DNA of 40,754 bases from a virus, in IMG/VR virus record IMGVR_UViG_3300009527_000009, positions 1 through 40,754 of that record. One strand, 5' to 3'. A program made the translations under genes and the position numbers. Below, one piece after another: positions 16,462 through 25,096 of the stretch (the first letter of the stretch is position 1; the number at the start of each line of letters is the position of its first letter). The notes beneath the pieces are model-generated. The model was not told where the DNA came from and did no database searches. It was given only the letters and a program-made list of their open reading frames with translations.

Positions 16462-19400
16462 ATGGAACCCGATGACCTGATCCTCGACGAGAATCAAGTT
16501 GAGGAGGACATTCTCCAGAAGAAGCTGCGTCACGCCATGGCGTTGCAGCTTCGTCGGAATACCAATATGGAGGATGCCGTAGGGGCAGGTATGGCTGCAT
16601 TCGACCGTGGACGCGGTATGTTCATGGAACAGGACATCGAGCGGGAGCGCAAGGAGCTGGGTCGTAAGAACAGCGAGGCTCTCGCCAATGCCCTCCGCGA
16701 TCAGCCTGACGAGGTCAAGGCGATGGTCATGTCCCCCGCTACGCGCAAGCAGGGGCTTCTCGTCATGCAAGAGAATCGTAAGCGCAAGATGGACCAGGAT
16801 GAGATGGACAAGTTGCGCGCCGGTGGTGGAGGCGCTCCTGAGTCCGACTATGCGTTGGCTCGAACCATGTCACTGAGCTCCAATCCTACCATCGCCGCCC
16901 GCGGCAAGCAGATGCTGGAGCTGATGAAGGGTCACGACCCCAAGAATTCCGGTCGTATGAATCCCGACGGTACGATGTCGGCTATCCCCGGCGCAATCGA
17001 GCTTTACGACAGAACTCAGAAGATTGACTACGCAGCCAGAAATCCCCAGGGCGTACCTGTCCCCACGGGTCAGGGCGGTACGAGGATGATGCCCGCGGAC
17101 GGCTCGGGACAGCCCCCTACGGGCGGCGCTCTCCCCGGCGCTACCGGACTAGCCCCTCCCCCCGTAGCGCCGCCTACGCAGGCTCCTAGCCCTGCTAGCG
17201 GGCCTTCGGCGCTACCGGGCGCGACCCGCGCCGCGCCCCGTAACCCGGAGGAAGCTGCGTTCCGCGCACAGAATCCCAACGCTGTCGTACCCCCAGAGGT
17301 TCAGATTCAGCGCGACATGCAACGACTCCAAACGCTGGAGGCCGAACTCAATAAGGTGCAACAGCAAGTTGTTGGCGGACGACCCACGCCTGAGCAGGGC
17401 AAGATCATGCAAGCTCTGGGTCGTGAGATGCAAACGACTCACGAACAGATCCAAATGAACCGCGACCGAGCTGGAGGCGGCGCTCTTCCCCAAGCTACGC
17501 AGGCGGCTCAGGGCCCTCAGCCTACGCAGGGGATGCAACGATACAACGCGGGCGAAGGCGCCACCGATCCTATCGCTCAGGACATCTACAAGAAACGCGC
17601 CGAGAATGATGACGCGGTGCGTAGAGAGCAGATGCTCAAGGCTCCCGGCGGTGGGGCCGTCATTCGTCAGTTGAACGAGCTCAGGGCGTTGAATAACGCT
17701 CGTGGGGGTACGTTTGAGGGCGGGTCTGCGGAGATCAAGCTGTTCTTCGATAACTGGCTCGGAGGCTCCAGGAAGGGTAATAATACGATGACTCTGCGGT
17801 CGGCTATTGAGGAGTCAATCGCCCCCATGCTGAAGCAGTACGGTCAGAATCCGTCGAACATAGACTTGACGGCTGCTCGTCGCCGCTTGCCCGAGATCAA
17901 TCAAAGCAAGGAAGCTCGGAATCAGATCATCGACCTCATTGAGAGAGGCGTCGCGGCTGAGATGACGGTACGTCAGCGTACCTCTATGGTGATTCAGCAG
18001 ATTCAGCAGACGGGACAGGGGACTATTGATCCCGAACGCGTGCTGCAGGAGCAGTGGGACATCTATAACGCGGAGCAAGCTCGCAAGGAACAAGCCGCCC
18101 GCCCTCCTTCAGCCGGGGGCGCTAACTCAGCGCTGCCCGGCGCAGTGTCGGCAGCGGGCGGTACTCCCCCATCTTCGGGTCGGCCTTGGGGAGCAGAGAC
18201 GTTGGGGAAAGTGGGGGAATTCGCGGGTGATGTCGTCCGTAATGCCGAGGAGTTCATCCCCTCCCTGATCTCTAAGGGTGGCGTAGACGCTGCCAAGGAC
18301 GCCTATAGCAATATCTGGGAGGGCGCCAAGGGATTGGTGGGTATGTCTGACCGCAGCGGGGTAGCTGCTGAGAAAGAGCGCCAAGCGGCTAAGGCTGCGA
18401 GCGACCCGCAGTACAACCAGGCTTCTATCTTCCACAATATCTTCAACCCCACAGCTGCGGCGGGCGGCTCGGCTGCTACTATCCCCAAGATCATGGCGGC
18501 AGGAGCTGCTCAGGGGCTCTTTACGCCACAAGAATCGTGGTCTGAGCAGGTGATTGAGGGCGGCAAGGGTGCGGCTATTGCCCTCCCGTTCGGCATTGCG
18601 GGTAAAGCCATACCGTCAGCTTCTGTAGCTAAGACTCTGGATGTCGACGATGCTGGGAAGAAACTGCTTGCTAAGTTCCCATCCTTCAAGCCTAACGCAG
18701 CGCAGGCGAATCCTGACACCTACGGCTCGGCTGTAGCTCGCGGTATGGGTACGCCCGAGGCAGCGGCTCTGGCTCAGACTAAGGCTATCACCAAGGACTT
18801 GACGGAGAAGGCTGGTATCAAGGGCGGTCAAGTCAGCAATGACATCATATTCAACCACTTCAAGAGTCTGCGAGGGGAGTATGAGACCCTCTTCGCCAAG
18901 GGTGCGCCAGTACACGTAGATTCTCAGACGTTGAATGGTATCACTCAATTGGTGAAGAACAACCCAGGACTTCAGCAAACGTTGAGCGCATCCCCTCGGC
19001 TAATGCAGCTTATCGAGGTGGCGGCCAAAGGCTCCCCCTCCAAGTTGGACGCCTCGTTCATACACGACGTGTGGAAGGAAATCGGGCGTACCAGGATGAC
19101 CCGAGAAGCAGCTGTACCGTTGCGCGAGATTCTGGAAGGCGTCATTGAGAAGAATATGTCCCCGGCTTCGCTGACCAAGTTCAGAGACCTCAACCAGAAG
19201 TGGGGTATGACGTCCGACATCGAGCGGGTATGGCGCGGCGGTGGGTCAGCGGGCGTGGGCTCGGCCTCAGGTTACCTCAATCCTGCGAAGATTCTCACCG
19301 AAGCTGGTACGGGGCCGTACATAACAGCTATGGACGACGCGGCAGAGTTGATCCAGAAGTTTGGCGTACGGAACCCCACCCAAGAGGCCATTGAACCCAC

Positions 19401-19572
19401 TCTGGAAGGGATCAAGAAGACGGTCCAGCGAGGTGCGGGTAGGTCGATGAACAAGCTAGATTTCACCGATCCACGGTTGGCTAAGTCTACCCAGTGGATT
19501 CTCGACGCGCTGCGCTCGGCTGGTCCGCGCATGCCCGGTATAATGATGGGTGGCCCTGAAGGGGAACAATAA
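16462..19572 (+). CDS. Large internal virion (ejection) protein
   Basis: At 1036 residues this is the biggest product. The N-terminal quarter is charged and helical. Four LPGA/LPQA-type motifs (LPGATGLAP, LPGATRAAP, LPQATQAAQ, LPGAVSAAG) separate Pro/Ala/Gly-rich linkers from helical blocks. Around residues 675-720 is a mildly hydrophobic Ala/Gly stretch (AAAGGSAATIPKIMAAGAAQ, then GAAIALPFGIAG) that could insert in a membrane. The C-terminal 300 residues are helical. Order and size match podophage ejection proteins that form a trans-envelope channel. No lysozyme or transglycosylase motif was seen. It ends in TAATG with the fibre gene. Confidence 0.7.
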   Translation: MEPDDLILDENQVEEDILQKKLRHAMALQLRRNTNMEDAVGAGMAAFDRGRGMFMEQDIERERKELGRKNSEALANALRDQPDEVKAMVMSPATRKQGLLVMQENRKRKMDQDEMDKLRAGGGGAPESDYALARTMSLSSNPTIAARGKQMLELMKGHDPKNSGRMNPDGTMSAIPGAIELYDRTQKIDYAARNPQGVPVPTGQGGTRMMPADGSGQPPTGGALPGATGLAPPPVAPPTQAPSPASGPSALPGATRAAPRNPEEAAFRAQNPNAVVPPEVQIQRDMQRLQTLEAELNKVQQQVVGGRPTPEQGKIMQALGREMQTTHEQIQMNRDRAGGGALPQATQAAQGPQPTQGMQRYNAGEGATDPIAQDIYKKRAENDDAVRREQMLKAPGGGAVIRQLNELRALNNARGGTFEGGSAEIKLFFDNWLGGSRKGNNTMTLRSAIEESIAPMLKQYGQNPSNIDLTAARRRLPEINQSKEARNQIIDLIERGVAAEMTVRQRTSMVIQQIQQTGQGTIDPERVLQEQWDIYNAEQARKEQAARPPSAGGANSALPGAVSAAGGTPPSSGRPWGAETLGKVGEFAGDVVRNAEEFIPSLISKGGVDAAKDAYSNIWEGAKGLVGMSDRSGVAAEKERQAAKAASDPQYNQASIFHNIFNPTAAAGGSAATIPKIMAAGAAQGLFTPQESWSEQVIEGGKGAAIALPFGIAGKAIPSASVAKTLDVDDAGKKLLAKFPSFKPNAAQANPDTYGSAVARGMGTPEAAALAQTKAITKDLTEKAGIKGGQVSNDIIFNHFKSLRGEYETLFAKGAPVHVDSQTLNGITQLVKNNPGLQQTLSASPRLMQLIEVAAKGSPSKLDASFIHDVWKEIGRTRMTREAAVPLREILEGVIEKNMSPASLTKFRDLNQKWGMTSDIERVWRGGGSAGVGSASGYLNPAKILTEAGTGPYITAMDDAAELIQKFGVRNPTQEAIEPTLEGIKKTVQRGAGRSMNKLDFTDPRLAKSTQWILDALRSAGPRMPGIMMGGPEGEQ

Positions 19573-21458
19573 TGCCACGTAATGGATCTGGGGTGTATAC
19601 GCTTCCCCCGTCGAACCCGGTCACTCCGCTGACGGTCATAACGTCGCAGTGGGCGAATACGACCATGGATGACCTCGCCATGGCGTTGACCCAGTCAATC
19701 GCTGCGAACGGCGTCACTCTCCCCACGGCGAACTTGCCTATGGGAGGCTTCAATCATACCGGCGTGGGGCCAGCTACCCTACCCAACCAGTACGCTCGGG
19801 CTGACCAAGTACAGACCGGCTCGCTTCAGTCTGTAAGCGGTGTTGCTACCCTCGACGGGCTGGCCTATACGGGCACACTTGCATTCAACTCAGGCGGAGC
19901 GTTGCCACTAGTAGCTCTACAGCCTATCGTATGGGTGCCGAATATAGCCAATACCGGCCCCGTCACGCTCGCCCTCAACGGGGGAGCTGCCGTTACCGTC
20001 CTCAGCAGTCTGAATACGCCGCTCCAGACGGGGCAGCTGATCGCCAATACCCCATACTACATGGTGTATAACGGTACGTCCTGGATCCTGGCCTCGGGCG
20101 GGGGAGCAAGTCAGGTCAACTCGCTGGCCTCCAGCGACCCGCAAATCCTGGAGTATTCGCAGACCACTCCGGGTAACTACCTGTCGACCATTCACTCCAA
20201 TGTCCCCAACGGTACGGTGAAGCTGTCGGGTAACGGCAAGATACCTATCACCCTACTGAACCTGGATGAGCTGACGTTCGTCGGTCTGTGGGACGCCTTC
20301 CCCGGCATATTGCCCCCTAACGGCACCGTCAGTGGCGCGTTCTACGTCATCACCAAGGCGGGTACGCTCAACCTCTTCGTCACGAACGGCGTAGGCGGAT
20401 GGGTGCAGCAGATGACTCCGGTGTCGGAGGGCGACTACATCCTATGGAACCAGCAGGCACCGGAGCCGACTGGTTACTACTGGGTGCCTCGGAACCTCGT
20501 CGTTGTGGCGTCGAACGTTGCCAACGTACCCACGCCCTCCTTCGTCGCCACCGACCTACAAAGCTGGATCAGCAGCGCGGACGCCCCCAGCGGTTTCCTG
20601 CTTGCTACCGGCGCACGTCGCGCTACGGGCACGCAATTCGGCGGGTCGTGGTATTCAGGCGGCGCGCGGGCTGTGGGACAAGGCATCTGGCTTGATGGGG
20701 CGAATTTCCGCACCATTGACGGGGTGGGAACCTACGGCTGGCTGCGGCTGTCGCTCGGTGCCCCCGGCGGCTACGTTGATTACGTTTCCACCACCGCCCC
20801 GGCCAACCCCAACGACATCGTTTCCATCGCCACGCCGTGGTTCGTGAAGGCCACGCAGGTCTACTCCAGCGCAGCGACGTTGGGGGTATTCGGCGGACCA
20901 GCGCGCCAGAATTTCACGGTTGACATATACCAACCTGCGGCGTCCCGGCTCTGTGTTGCGGATACTTCGGTAGGTATGTCATGCCGTATGACCGCGGCAA
21001 GCTCGGGTGCGTTCTTCTCCGGTACGCGCCAGCAGGGTGATGGTACGCCATGGGTCACCCCCGGCCTGCCGTTGTTCTTCCAGCTCACGGACGACGTGGG
21101 CACGACGATCAATGCCGTGTCGTGCTTCCCGAACCGGCTGGTGCAGATCGGCAACAACGCCAACGCTCTCCCTGGAGCCATCGCCTCAACATACAAGGCG
21201 CTCGGTGCGGTTAATGGCCCCATTGACTTCAACAGCTACCAGACGGCGGGGGTCAATCCGGCCAGCATCATCACGGCCATCACTATGGCCGAAGCGCAAG
21301 TGGGTCGTATTCTCATCAACGGTGCGGGCGCCATAACGCTCCCTGCTTCTGTGAAGCTGCCGAAGGGCGGCGCGGTATATGGGGCAGCTTCCACCGTTAT
21401 CGGGCTGCTCATGGTGGGCGGTATCATCCGCTCCACCTTCATACCGTACGACGTATGA
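19572..21458 (+). CDS. Tail fibre / spike-type protein
   Basis: A 628-residue beta-rich protein. The N-terminus (SNPVTPLTVITSQWANTTMDD, trimmed here, around residues 14-33) is a module that anchors fibre proteins to podophage tails. The next 150 residues are Gly/Asn/Val-rich repeats, and the C-terminal half has alternating strands typical of a trimeric receptor-binding shaft and head. GC content and codon use in the second half (about 20300-21300) are visibly higher than in the flanks, compatible with domain swapping. It overlaps the next gene by ATGA. Confidence 0.78.
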   Translation: MPRNGSGVYTLPPSNPVTPLTVITSQWANTTMDDLAMALTQSIAANGVTLPTANLPMGGFNHTGVGPATLPNQYARADQVQTGSLQSVSGVATLDGLAYTGTLAFNSGGALPLVALQPIVWVPNIANTGPVTLALNGGAAVTVLSSLNTPLQTGQLIANTPYYMVYNGTSWILASGGGASQVNSLASSDPQILEYSQTTPGNYLSTIHSNVPNGTVKLSGNGKIPITLLNLDELTFVGLWDAFPGILPPNGTVSGAFYVITKAGTLNLFVTNGVGGWVQQMTPVSEGDYILWNQQAPEPTGYYWVPRNLVVVASNVANVPTPSFVATDLQSWISSADAPSGFLLATGARRATGTQFGGSWYSGGARAVGQGIWLDGANFRTIDGVGTYGWLRLSLGAPGGYVDYVSTTAPANPNDIVSIATPWFVKATQVYSSAATLGVFGGPARQNFTVDIYQPAASRLCVADTSVGMSCRMTAASSGAFFSGTRQQGDGTPWVTPGLPLFFQLTDDVGTTINAVSCFPNRLVQIGNNANALPGAIASTYKALGAVNGPIDFNSYQTAGVNPASIITAITMAEAQVGRILINGAGAITLPASVKLPKGGAVYGAASTVIGLLMVGGIIRSTFIPYDV

Positions 21459-22372
21459 GTATCACCAACGTAACCGCCATCCCCGCCGCAGGTACGCAGG
21501 CGTCCAGCGCGTATGGGTCGAACCTATGGTCCCCCGGCTCGGGTAACATACAGACAGTACTACCAGTAAGTCAGGGGTCAACCTGGAACATCTGGCAAAT
21601 ACTCGTGCCCCCGGGCACGCTGCCGCCAGCAGAAGCCCTCAATGGCTTGGTCATGGTGGGAACCAACGACTTCACCGTGGGCGGTGGCGGCGGGGGCATC
21701 ATTCGCTTCGTACAGCCATACGCTGACCTTCAAAATACCATCGCCGCCTTCTTGGGTCAACCTGGTCAGACGATGGGTGGCGTCGTAGTTGGTTCGGGCG
21801 TTGGGGTACCAGTTAACGCTACGATCAACAAGCCGGGATTCACGTCCGACAACTTGATGAATGGGACGTTCTTGGTAGGTATCGCCGCGTCTAGCTCCAA
21901 CGGCGACCCCGGCCTTGGTAATGGTAATTTCCGCACCAGCGCACTCAACTGGTCGGTGTATACGGGGGCCGACGTACCCAACCCGCCGCCCGGAACGGCC
22001 ACCGGCAAGCTCACCAATCCTGCTACGAATCAGGACGGGAGCAAGCTGCCCGGAGGACAGTTCTCCGGCATCGAAGTGCAGATGGTGCCGACAAACAATC
22101 TCGACCCGTTTGTTGTGGCGTCGTGGAGTTTGAGTGGTGGCGGCAACCTGACCTTCGCAGCTAATGGATTTACCACGCTCAACCAAAATATCGGTGCGCC
22201 GGAAGTGTGGAAAGTAAACTGCGGACTTATCAATATCAACGCGGCCACGCCACCGGGACTGTACCGCATCAACTGTAGCGTAGGCGTGTTCCCAGGCGCA
22301 CAGACGGTCAACCTCACAACCAATCTTCTGGTCGGTTCGCCCAGTCAGGGCGGCTTCTTCATGGAGTTCTAG
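21455..22372 (+). CDS. Second fibre-associated virion protein
   Basis: A 305-residue Gly/Asn/Pro/Thr-rich protein without helices or membrane segments, coupled to the fibre gene by ATGA. The beta-rich composition (SLSGGGNLTFAANGFTTL near the C-terminus) suggests a jelly-roll or immunoglobulin-like head domain. Tight coupling with the fibre gene suggests a partner in receptor binding or a fibre chaperone. No family recognised. Confidence 0.6.
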   Translation: MSITNVTAIPAAGTQASSAYGSNLWSPGSGNIQTVLPVSQGSTWNIWQILVPPGTLPPAEALNGLVMVGTNDFTVGGGGGGIIRFVQPYADLQNTIAAFLGQPGQTMGGVVVGSGVGVPVNATINKPGFTSDNLMNGTFLVGIAASSSNGDPGLGNGNFRTSALNWSVYTGADVPNPPPGTATGKLTNPATNQDGSKLPGGQFSGIEVQMVPTNNLDPFVVASWSLSGGGNLTFAANGFTTLNQNIGAPEVWKVNCGLININAATPPGLYRINCSVGVFPGAQTVNLTTNLLVGSPSQGGFFMEF

Positions 22373-22380
22373 GAGGCACT

Positions 22381-22671
22381 ATGTTCAGACTCAAATTGCT
22401 AGTCGTCGCTGTTCTCGCCGTGGGGCTGACGACCTTCGCCTTCGCACAGACCAAGCCGGTAGAGCGTCCCGGTGCGGAGATTCTGGCGGAAGGCATCGTC
22501 GCTCTGCTGGTCGGCCCCTTCGCCATCATGTACGCAACGGGAACCGGCGTGTTCCAGGCGAACAAGGCGGCGGGCTACGAGTCCGTCTGCACCGCCATCC
22601 AGGGCAAGTGGATCAACGGGATGTGCGTCGGCGGTAACTGGCTGAACGTCCTCGGCTGGAAGCAAAAATGA
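22381..22671 (+). CDS. Small exported or membrane protein, possible lysis factor
   Basis: The 96-residue product follows AGGAGG. Residues 1-22 form a textbook signal sequence (basic start, hydrophobic core, AFA|Q junction). A second hydrophobic stretch (about 36-53) may span the membrane. Two cysteines lie in the C-terminal third (SVC and GMC), compatible with a periplasmic disulphide. In lytic phages the end of the late operon often holds lysis genes, so holin, antiholin or spanin roles are possible, but no family signature was seen. Confidence 0.7.
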   Translation: MFRLKLLVVAVLAVGLTTFAFAQTKPVERPGAEILAEGIVALLVGPFAIMYATGTGVFQANKAAGYESVCTAIQGKWINGMCVGGNWLNVLGWKQK

Positions 22672-22748
22672 AATGCCCACGCTGCCAGCTGGTAGCGTGG
22701 TGCATCGTCATGTTTTGGGTGATCGTTCTACTGATCGCTTTCAACTAG
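22668..22748 (+). CDS. 26-residue single-span membrane peptide
   Basis: An ATG overlapping the previous stop (ATGA) opens a 26-codon ORF ending TAG at 22746-22748. The product begins MKCPRC (a CxxC pair) and then has a continuous hydrophobic span (about residues 8-25, WCIVMFWVIVLLIAF). Coupling to an exported protein at the end of the late operon suggests a membrane-active role such as lysis. The gene is too short for confident calling; the overlap and the clean membrane profile are the support. Confidence 0.5.
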   Translation: MKCPRCQLVAWCIVMFWVIVLLIAFN

Positions 22749-23261
22749 CTACGTGATCAACTTATTGACTAGCTCGCAGTCGTGAAACTGACGGGGGTCT
22801 TCATCCTCTAACGTGCGGAGTTTTGCGTTACATACTCTGCAGGTGTAGAGAAACCCGTCAGAGTCGGCTCCCTCAAATACGAAGCCTATCCAACCTGTAG
22901 GCTTGACCCTCCCCTTGGGGAAGCTGTACAGCGGGGCATACTCCGGATTGATCGAATTGACCAGCTCTTCGTGACGCCGGATGGCCTCCGCTACTGCGGG
23001 GCCGTGATCGTCCAGTCCCGCCGCTTTGTTGAGCTTCCTCTGATACCGGTCATTTCGCTCCTTGATCTGGGCGATGTACTTCTCCAGGAAGTGGTGGGCC
23101 TTCTCCAAGTCCTCCAGCCCGTTCTTCTTCCAGGCCCGCTCGACGTACTTGGTGATCTGAGCCTGCATGTAGTCGAGTCCTAGGCGCTGTACGCGATCCC
23201 AGTGCTGCTCCCCGCCGTTGTGATAATGCGTACCTGCTACCTGACGATCATTTGGATCCAC
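22749..23261 (-). CDS. DUF3310-domain protein with C-terminal Cys/His cluster
   Basis: A 170-residue protein. Residues about 8-62 match the DUF3310 pattern (GTHYH, HWD, then QITKYVERAWKKNGLEDLEKA), a small domain common in phages and usually linked to nucleotide metabolism or replication, of unknown biochemistry. The C-terminus adds CRVC plus a later HDC, which could bind zinc. It is the last gene of the minus operon; its TAG stop abuts the TAG of the plus operon with no spacer. The start overlaps the HD-domain gene by 14 bases. Confidence 0.75.
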   Translation of the reverse strand: MDPNDRQVAGTHYHNGGEQHWDRVQRLGLDYMQAQITKYVERAWKKNGLEDLEKAHHFLEKYIAQIKERNDRYQRKLNKAAGLDDHGPAVAEAIRRHEELVNSINPEYAPLYSFPKGRVKPTGWIGFVFEGADSDGFLYTCRVCNAKLRTLEDEDPRQFHDCELVNKLIT

Positions 23262-23769
23262 GATTTCCTCCTGTGAAGTAAGCGAACAACTCGATAGCTG
23301 CCTCGTTATCCCTGAGCTCGTTCTCCAGCAACTTGGTACAGTACCGCAGCCCGTTCTCGTAGATGGGGATAAAGCCCTGATTGCCGGACAATACCTCCAT
23401 CTTAGCCTTATACATGAGAGACATCATGTCGGCAAACTTGAGGACGGGGGCCAGCTCAAGGGGCAGATCGAAGTCTGCCCCAGCCGCCTCGGCAATCTCC
23501 GCCTCCGCTGCGTAGAGATTACCTGAGAGCGCCGGGAAGTCCCACTTGGCGGTCGCCGGTATGTCCCCCGTAATGGCCTCAGCGATGTCGTGGTAGAGCG
23601 CCGCACGTACGAGGGCCATTGGGGGCGACTCGTTGTACATCGCGAAAATTATCGCCAGAACCGAGGCTGTATGGTGACCTACTGTCTCCGTAGTAACCAC
23701 CACGGGGACCGTATGGAAGCGCCGTACAGCGAAGCCGGCGTGGGCTAGTTCAAGTAGCTTGTGATTCAT
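23248..23769 (-). CDS. HD-domain 5'-deoxynucleotidase-like phosphohydrolase
   Basis: The 173-residue protein has the YfbR-like layout: R16-R17-F18, H33, the HD pair H60-D61 in ALYHDIAEAITGD, E64, D69 and a distal D114 in KFADMM. YfbR-type enzymes dephosphorylate deoxynucleoside 5'-monophosphates; related phage proteins act on specific dNTPs or dNMPs. Overlap with the thymidylate-synthase-like gene (ATGA type) suggests it removes the nucleotide competing with the phage's modified base, such as dTMP. That substrate is inference. Confidence 0.85.
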   Translation of the reverse strand: MNHKLLELAHAGFAVRRFHTVPVVVTTETVGHHTASVLAIIFAMYNESPPMALVRAALYHDIAEAITGDIPATAKWDFPALSGNLYAAEAEIAEAAGADFDLPLELAPVLKFADMMSLMYKAKMEVLSGNQGFIPIYENGLRYCTKLLENELRDNEAAIELFAYFTGGNRGSK

Positions 23770-24731
23770 TTCACTCTCCGTTCAAGCCAGCGAAGGCAGG
23801 CAGTAGCCCAGTCGTCATCGTGTATATTATGCGCCCAATGTGACGCTAGGGGCAGGTCGCCCTCCTTGTAAGCGTCCCACGCCGCGAGCATGGGGACGGC
23901 GTTGTCGCGAAGAATGCGGCACTGCCAGTTACCGTCTGGATCCATATCCTCCACGAAGTCCAATGCCTCCTCCCAGTAGAGGTTGTTGGGAGAGAAAGGA
24001 TGGCGCCGGTAGGAGGGATTGAGTTGATACCAGTTGTCCGGTGCCTCCTGATACTTGTCCTCCCCTCCCCAGCCCTCGTACACGTGTAGGTTGTTCGTGA
24101 ACTGGTATAGCGACCCCACTCTTGCCTCTACTGCGCGGGCGACGTACTCATGCAGGGCCGACATATGGACGATATTCGCCCCCAGCATACCCCAGACCAT
24201 GTCATTCGACCGATTGAGTACGGTCATATTGAGCGACCCGGACACGATGCGGAAGTACAGCTGGGTATTGCAAGGCAAATCCTTCCCATCCCGCTCCAGG
24301 TCGAGGTGTGGATCCCACATGCTGATTACGGCCCGACGAGTGGTGGGGTCCTTCTTCAGCATATAGATGATCGCGTCGATCTGGTCGATCTCAAAGGCGT
24401 AGCGCCAGCGATACCCGTAGGCACCGTGGAGGGTCACCCCATCGTCGGAGTACTGTCGAATGTTCGCGGCGAAATGGGCGGGGAAATTGACGTTCTCCGA
24501 CCCAGCAAGCATCCAGATCGCCTCCATATAGTGGAAGAACGGATTGGCGTCACGCTTGGCGTCGAACAGTACGCGCCGGTACGGGGCCGCATGGGTAACG
24601 ATCACTGGCTCCTGTATGACTTGAGCCCTACCGTTGCGCGTATCCTCCCACACTGAGCAGGAGTCCTTCATCCTCTGCATGTGGGTATACGCCACGTTGA
24701 CGTCGTCAAACATCAAGTTGATCGGTCTCAC
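23766..24731 (-). CDS. Thymidylate synthase-fold enzyme, probable dUMP hydroxymethylase
   Basis: A 321-residue ThyA-family protein. Catalytic Cys154 lies in LPCNTQLYF, the phosphate Arg/Ser in LNRSND (174-177), general-base E70 in YMEAIWMLAG, and the folate/nucleotide motif YQFTNNLHVY follows. Asn186 (GANIVH) is the position that selects uracil over cytosine; dCMP hydroxymethylases carry Asp there. The segment equivalent to E. coli TS W80-W83 (about residues 88-100) has no Trp, as in enzymes that let water attack the methylene intermediate to make 5-hydroxymethyl-dUMP. With the kinase and transferase-like genes nearby, hydroxymethylase is favoured over simple thymidylate synthase. Confidence 0.8.
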   Translation of the reverse strand: MRPINLMFDDVNVAYTHMQRMKDSCSVWEDTRNGRAQVIQEPVIVTHAAPYRRVLFDAKRDANPFFHYMEAIWMLAGSENVNFPAHFAANIRQYSDDGVTLHGAYGYRWRYAFEIDQIDAIIYMLKKDPTTRRAVISMWDPHLDLERDGKDLPCNTQLYFRIVSGSLNMTVLNRSNDMVWGMLGANIVHMSALHEYVARAVEARVGSLYQFTNNLHVYEGWGGEDKYQEAPDNWYQLNPSYRRHPFSPNNLYWEEALDFVEDMDPDGNWQCRILRDNAVPMLAAWDAYKEGDLPLASHWAHNIHDDDWATACLRWLERRVK

Positions 24732-24982
24732 TTAACCTCCCAGAGTTGCTTGAAGATACGGGGCGTCAGGACCTGTACGGAGTACATCTGCGAAGTACCT
24801 TGGCGCGACGTTACGGCCAAAGTCTGACCACGCTCGCTGTCGTAGATCGTGACAGCCTTGCCCTCTGAAAGACTGAGATCAATTGCCCGGCGTACCGCTG
24901 ACCGCAGCTTCTTGTAACGATAATACTGGCTGACGGGCAGGGCTCCCCCATTGAGGAGGGTGATGCTCTTCTTGCCGCTCAT
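24728..24982 (-). CDS. Hypothetical 84-residue protein
   Basis: ATG 24982 has a good AGGAG eight bases upstream on the minus strand, and the stop overlaps the TS-like gene, so it heads a four-gene nucleotide-metabolism block. The product is basic in the centre (YYRYKKLRSAVRRAID) and beta-rich at the C-terminus (AVTIYDSERGQTLAV). Function unknown. Confidence 0.65.
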   Translation of the reverse strand: MSGKKSITLLNGGALPVSQYYRYKKLRSAVRRAIDLSLSEGKAVTIYDSERGQTLAVTSRQGTSQMYSVQVLTPRIFKQLWEVK

Positions 24983-25014
24983 AAGTGTAACTCCTGATTA
25001 GAATTTAACAACCG

Positions 25015-25086
25015 CTACGGGCGATTTAAAAAGCCCGCCCGGTACTCTACCCTAGGGGCGACCCGTAGAATCGCCCTAGCAGGCTT
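25015..25086. promoter_or_regulatory. Structured intergenic regulatory element with plus-oriented promoter-like motif
   Basis: This interval separates the two halves of the modification block. On the plus strand TACTCT (25043-25048), 17 bases, TAGAAT (25066-25071) is followed by CGCCCTAGCAGGCTTA; nearly the same string lies on the minus strand at 33328-33279. Inverted repeats overlap it: GGGCGA/TCGCCC (25056-25061 with 25071-25076) and CTACGGG/CCCGTAG (25015-25021 with 25062-25068). On the minus strand a GGGCTTTTT tract could end upstream transcripts. Whether it is a promoter, attenuator or both is unresolved. Confidence 0.45.
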
Positions 25087-25096
25087 AAAATCGGGC

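Noticed and set aside
23248-24731. Possible 2-aminoadenine (Z-genome) system, suggested by the HD phosphohydrolase and family A polymerase
   Set aside because: No PurZ-like adenylosuccinate synthetase or MazZ-like protein was seen, and the flanking TS-like and kinase genes fit thymidine hypermodification better.
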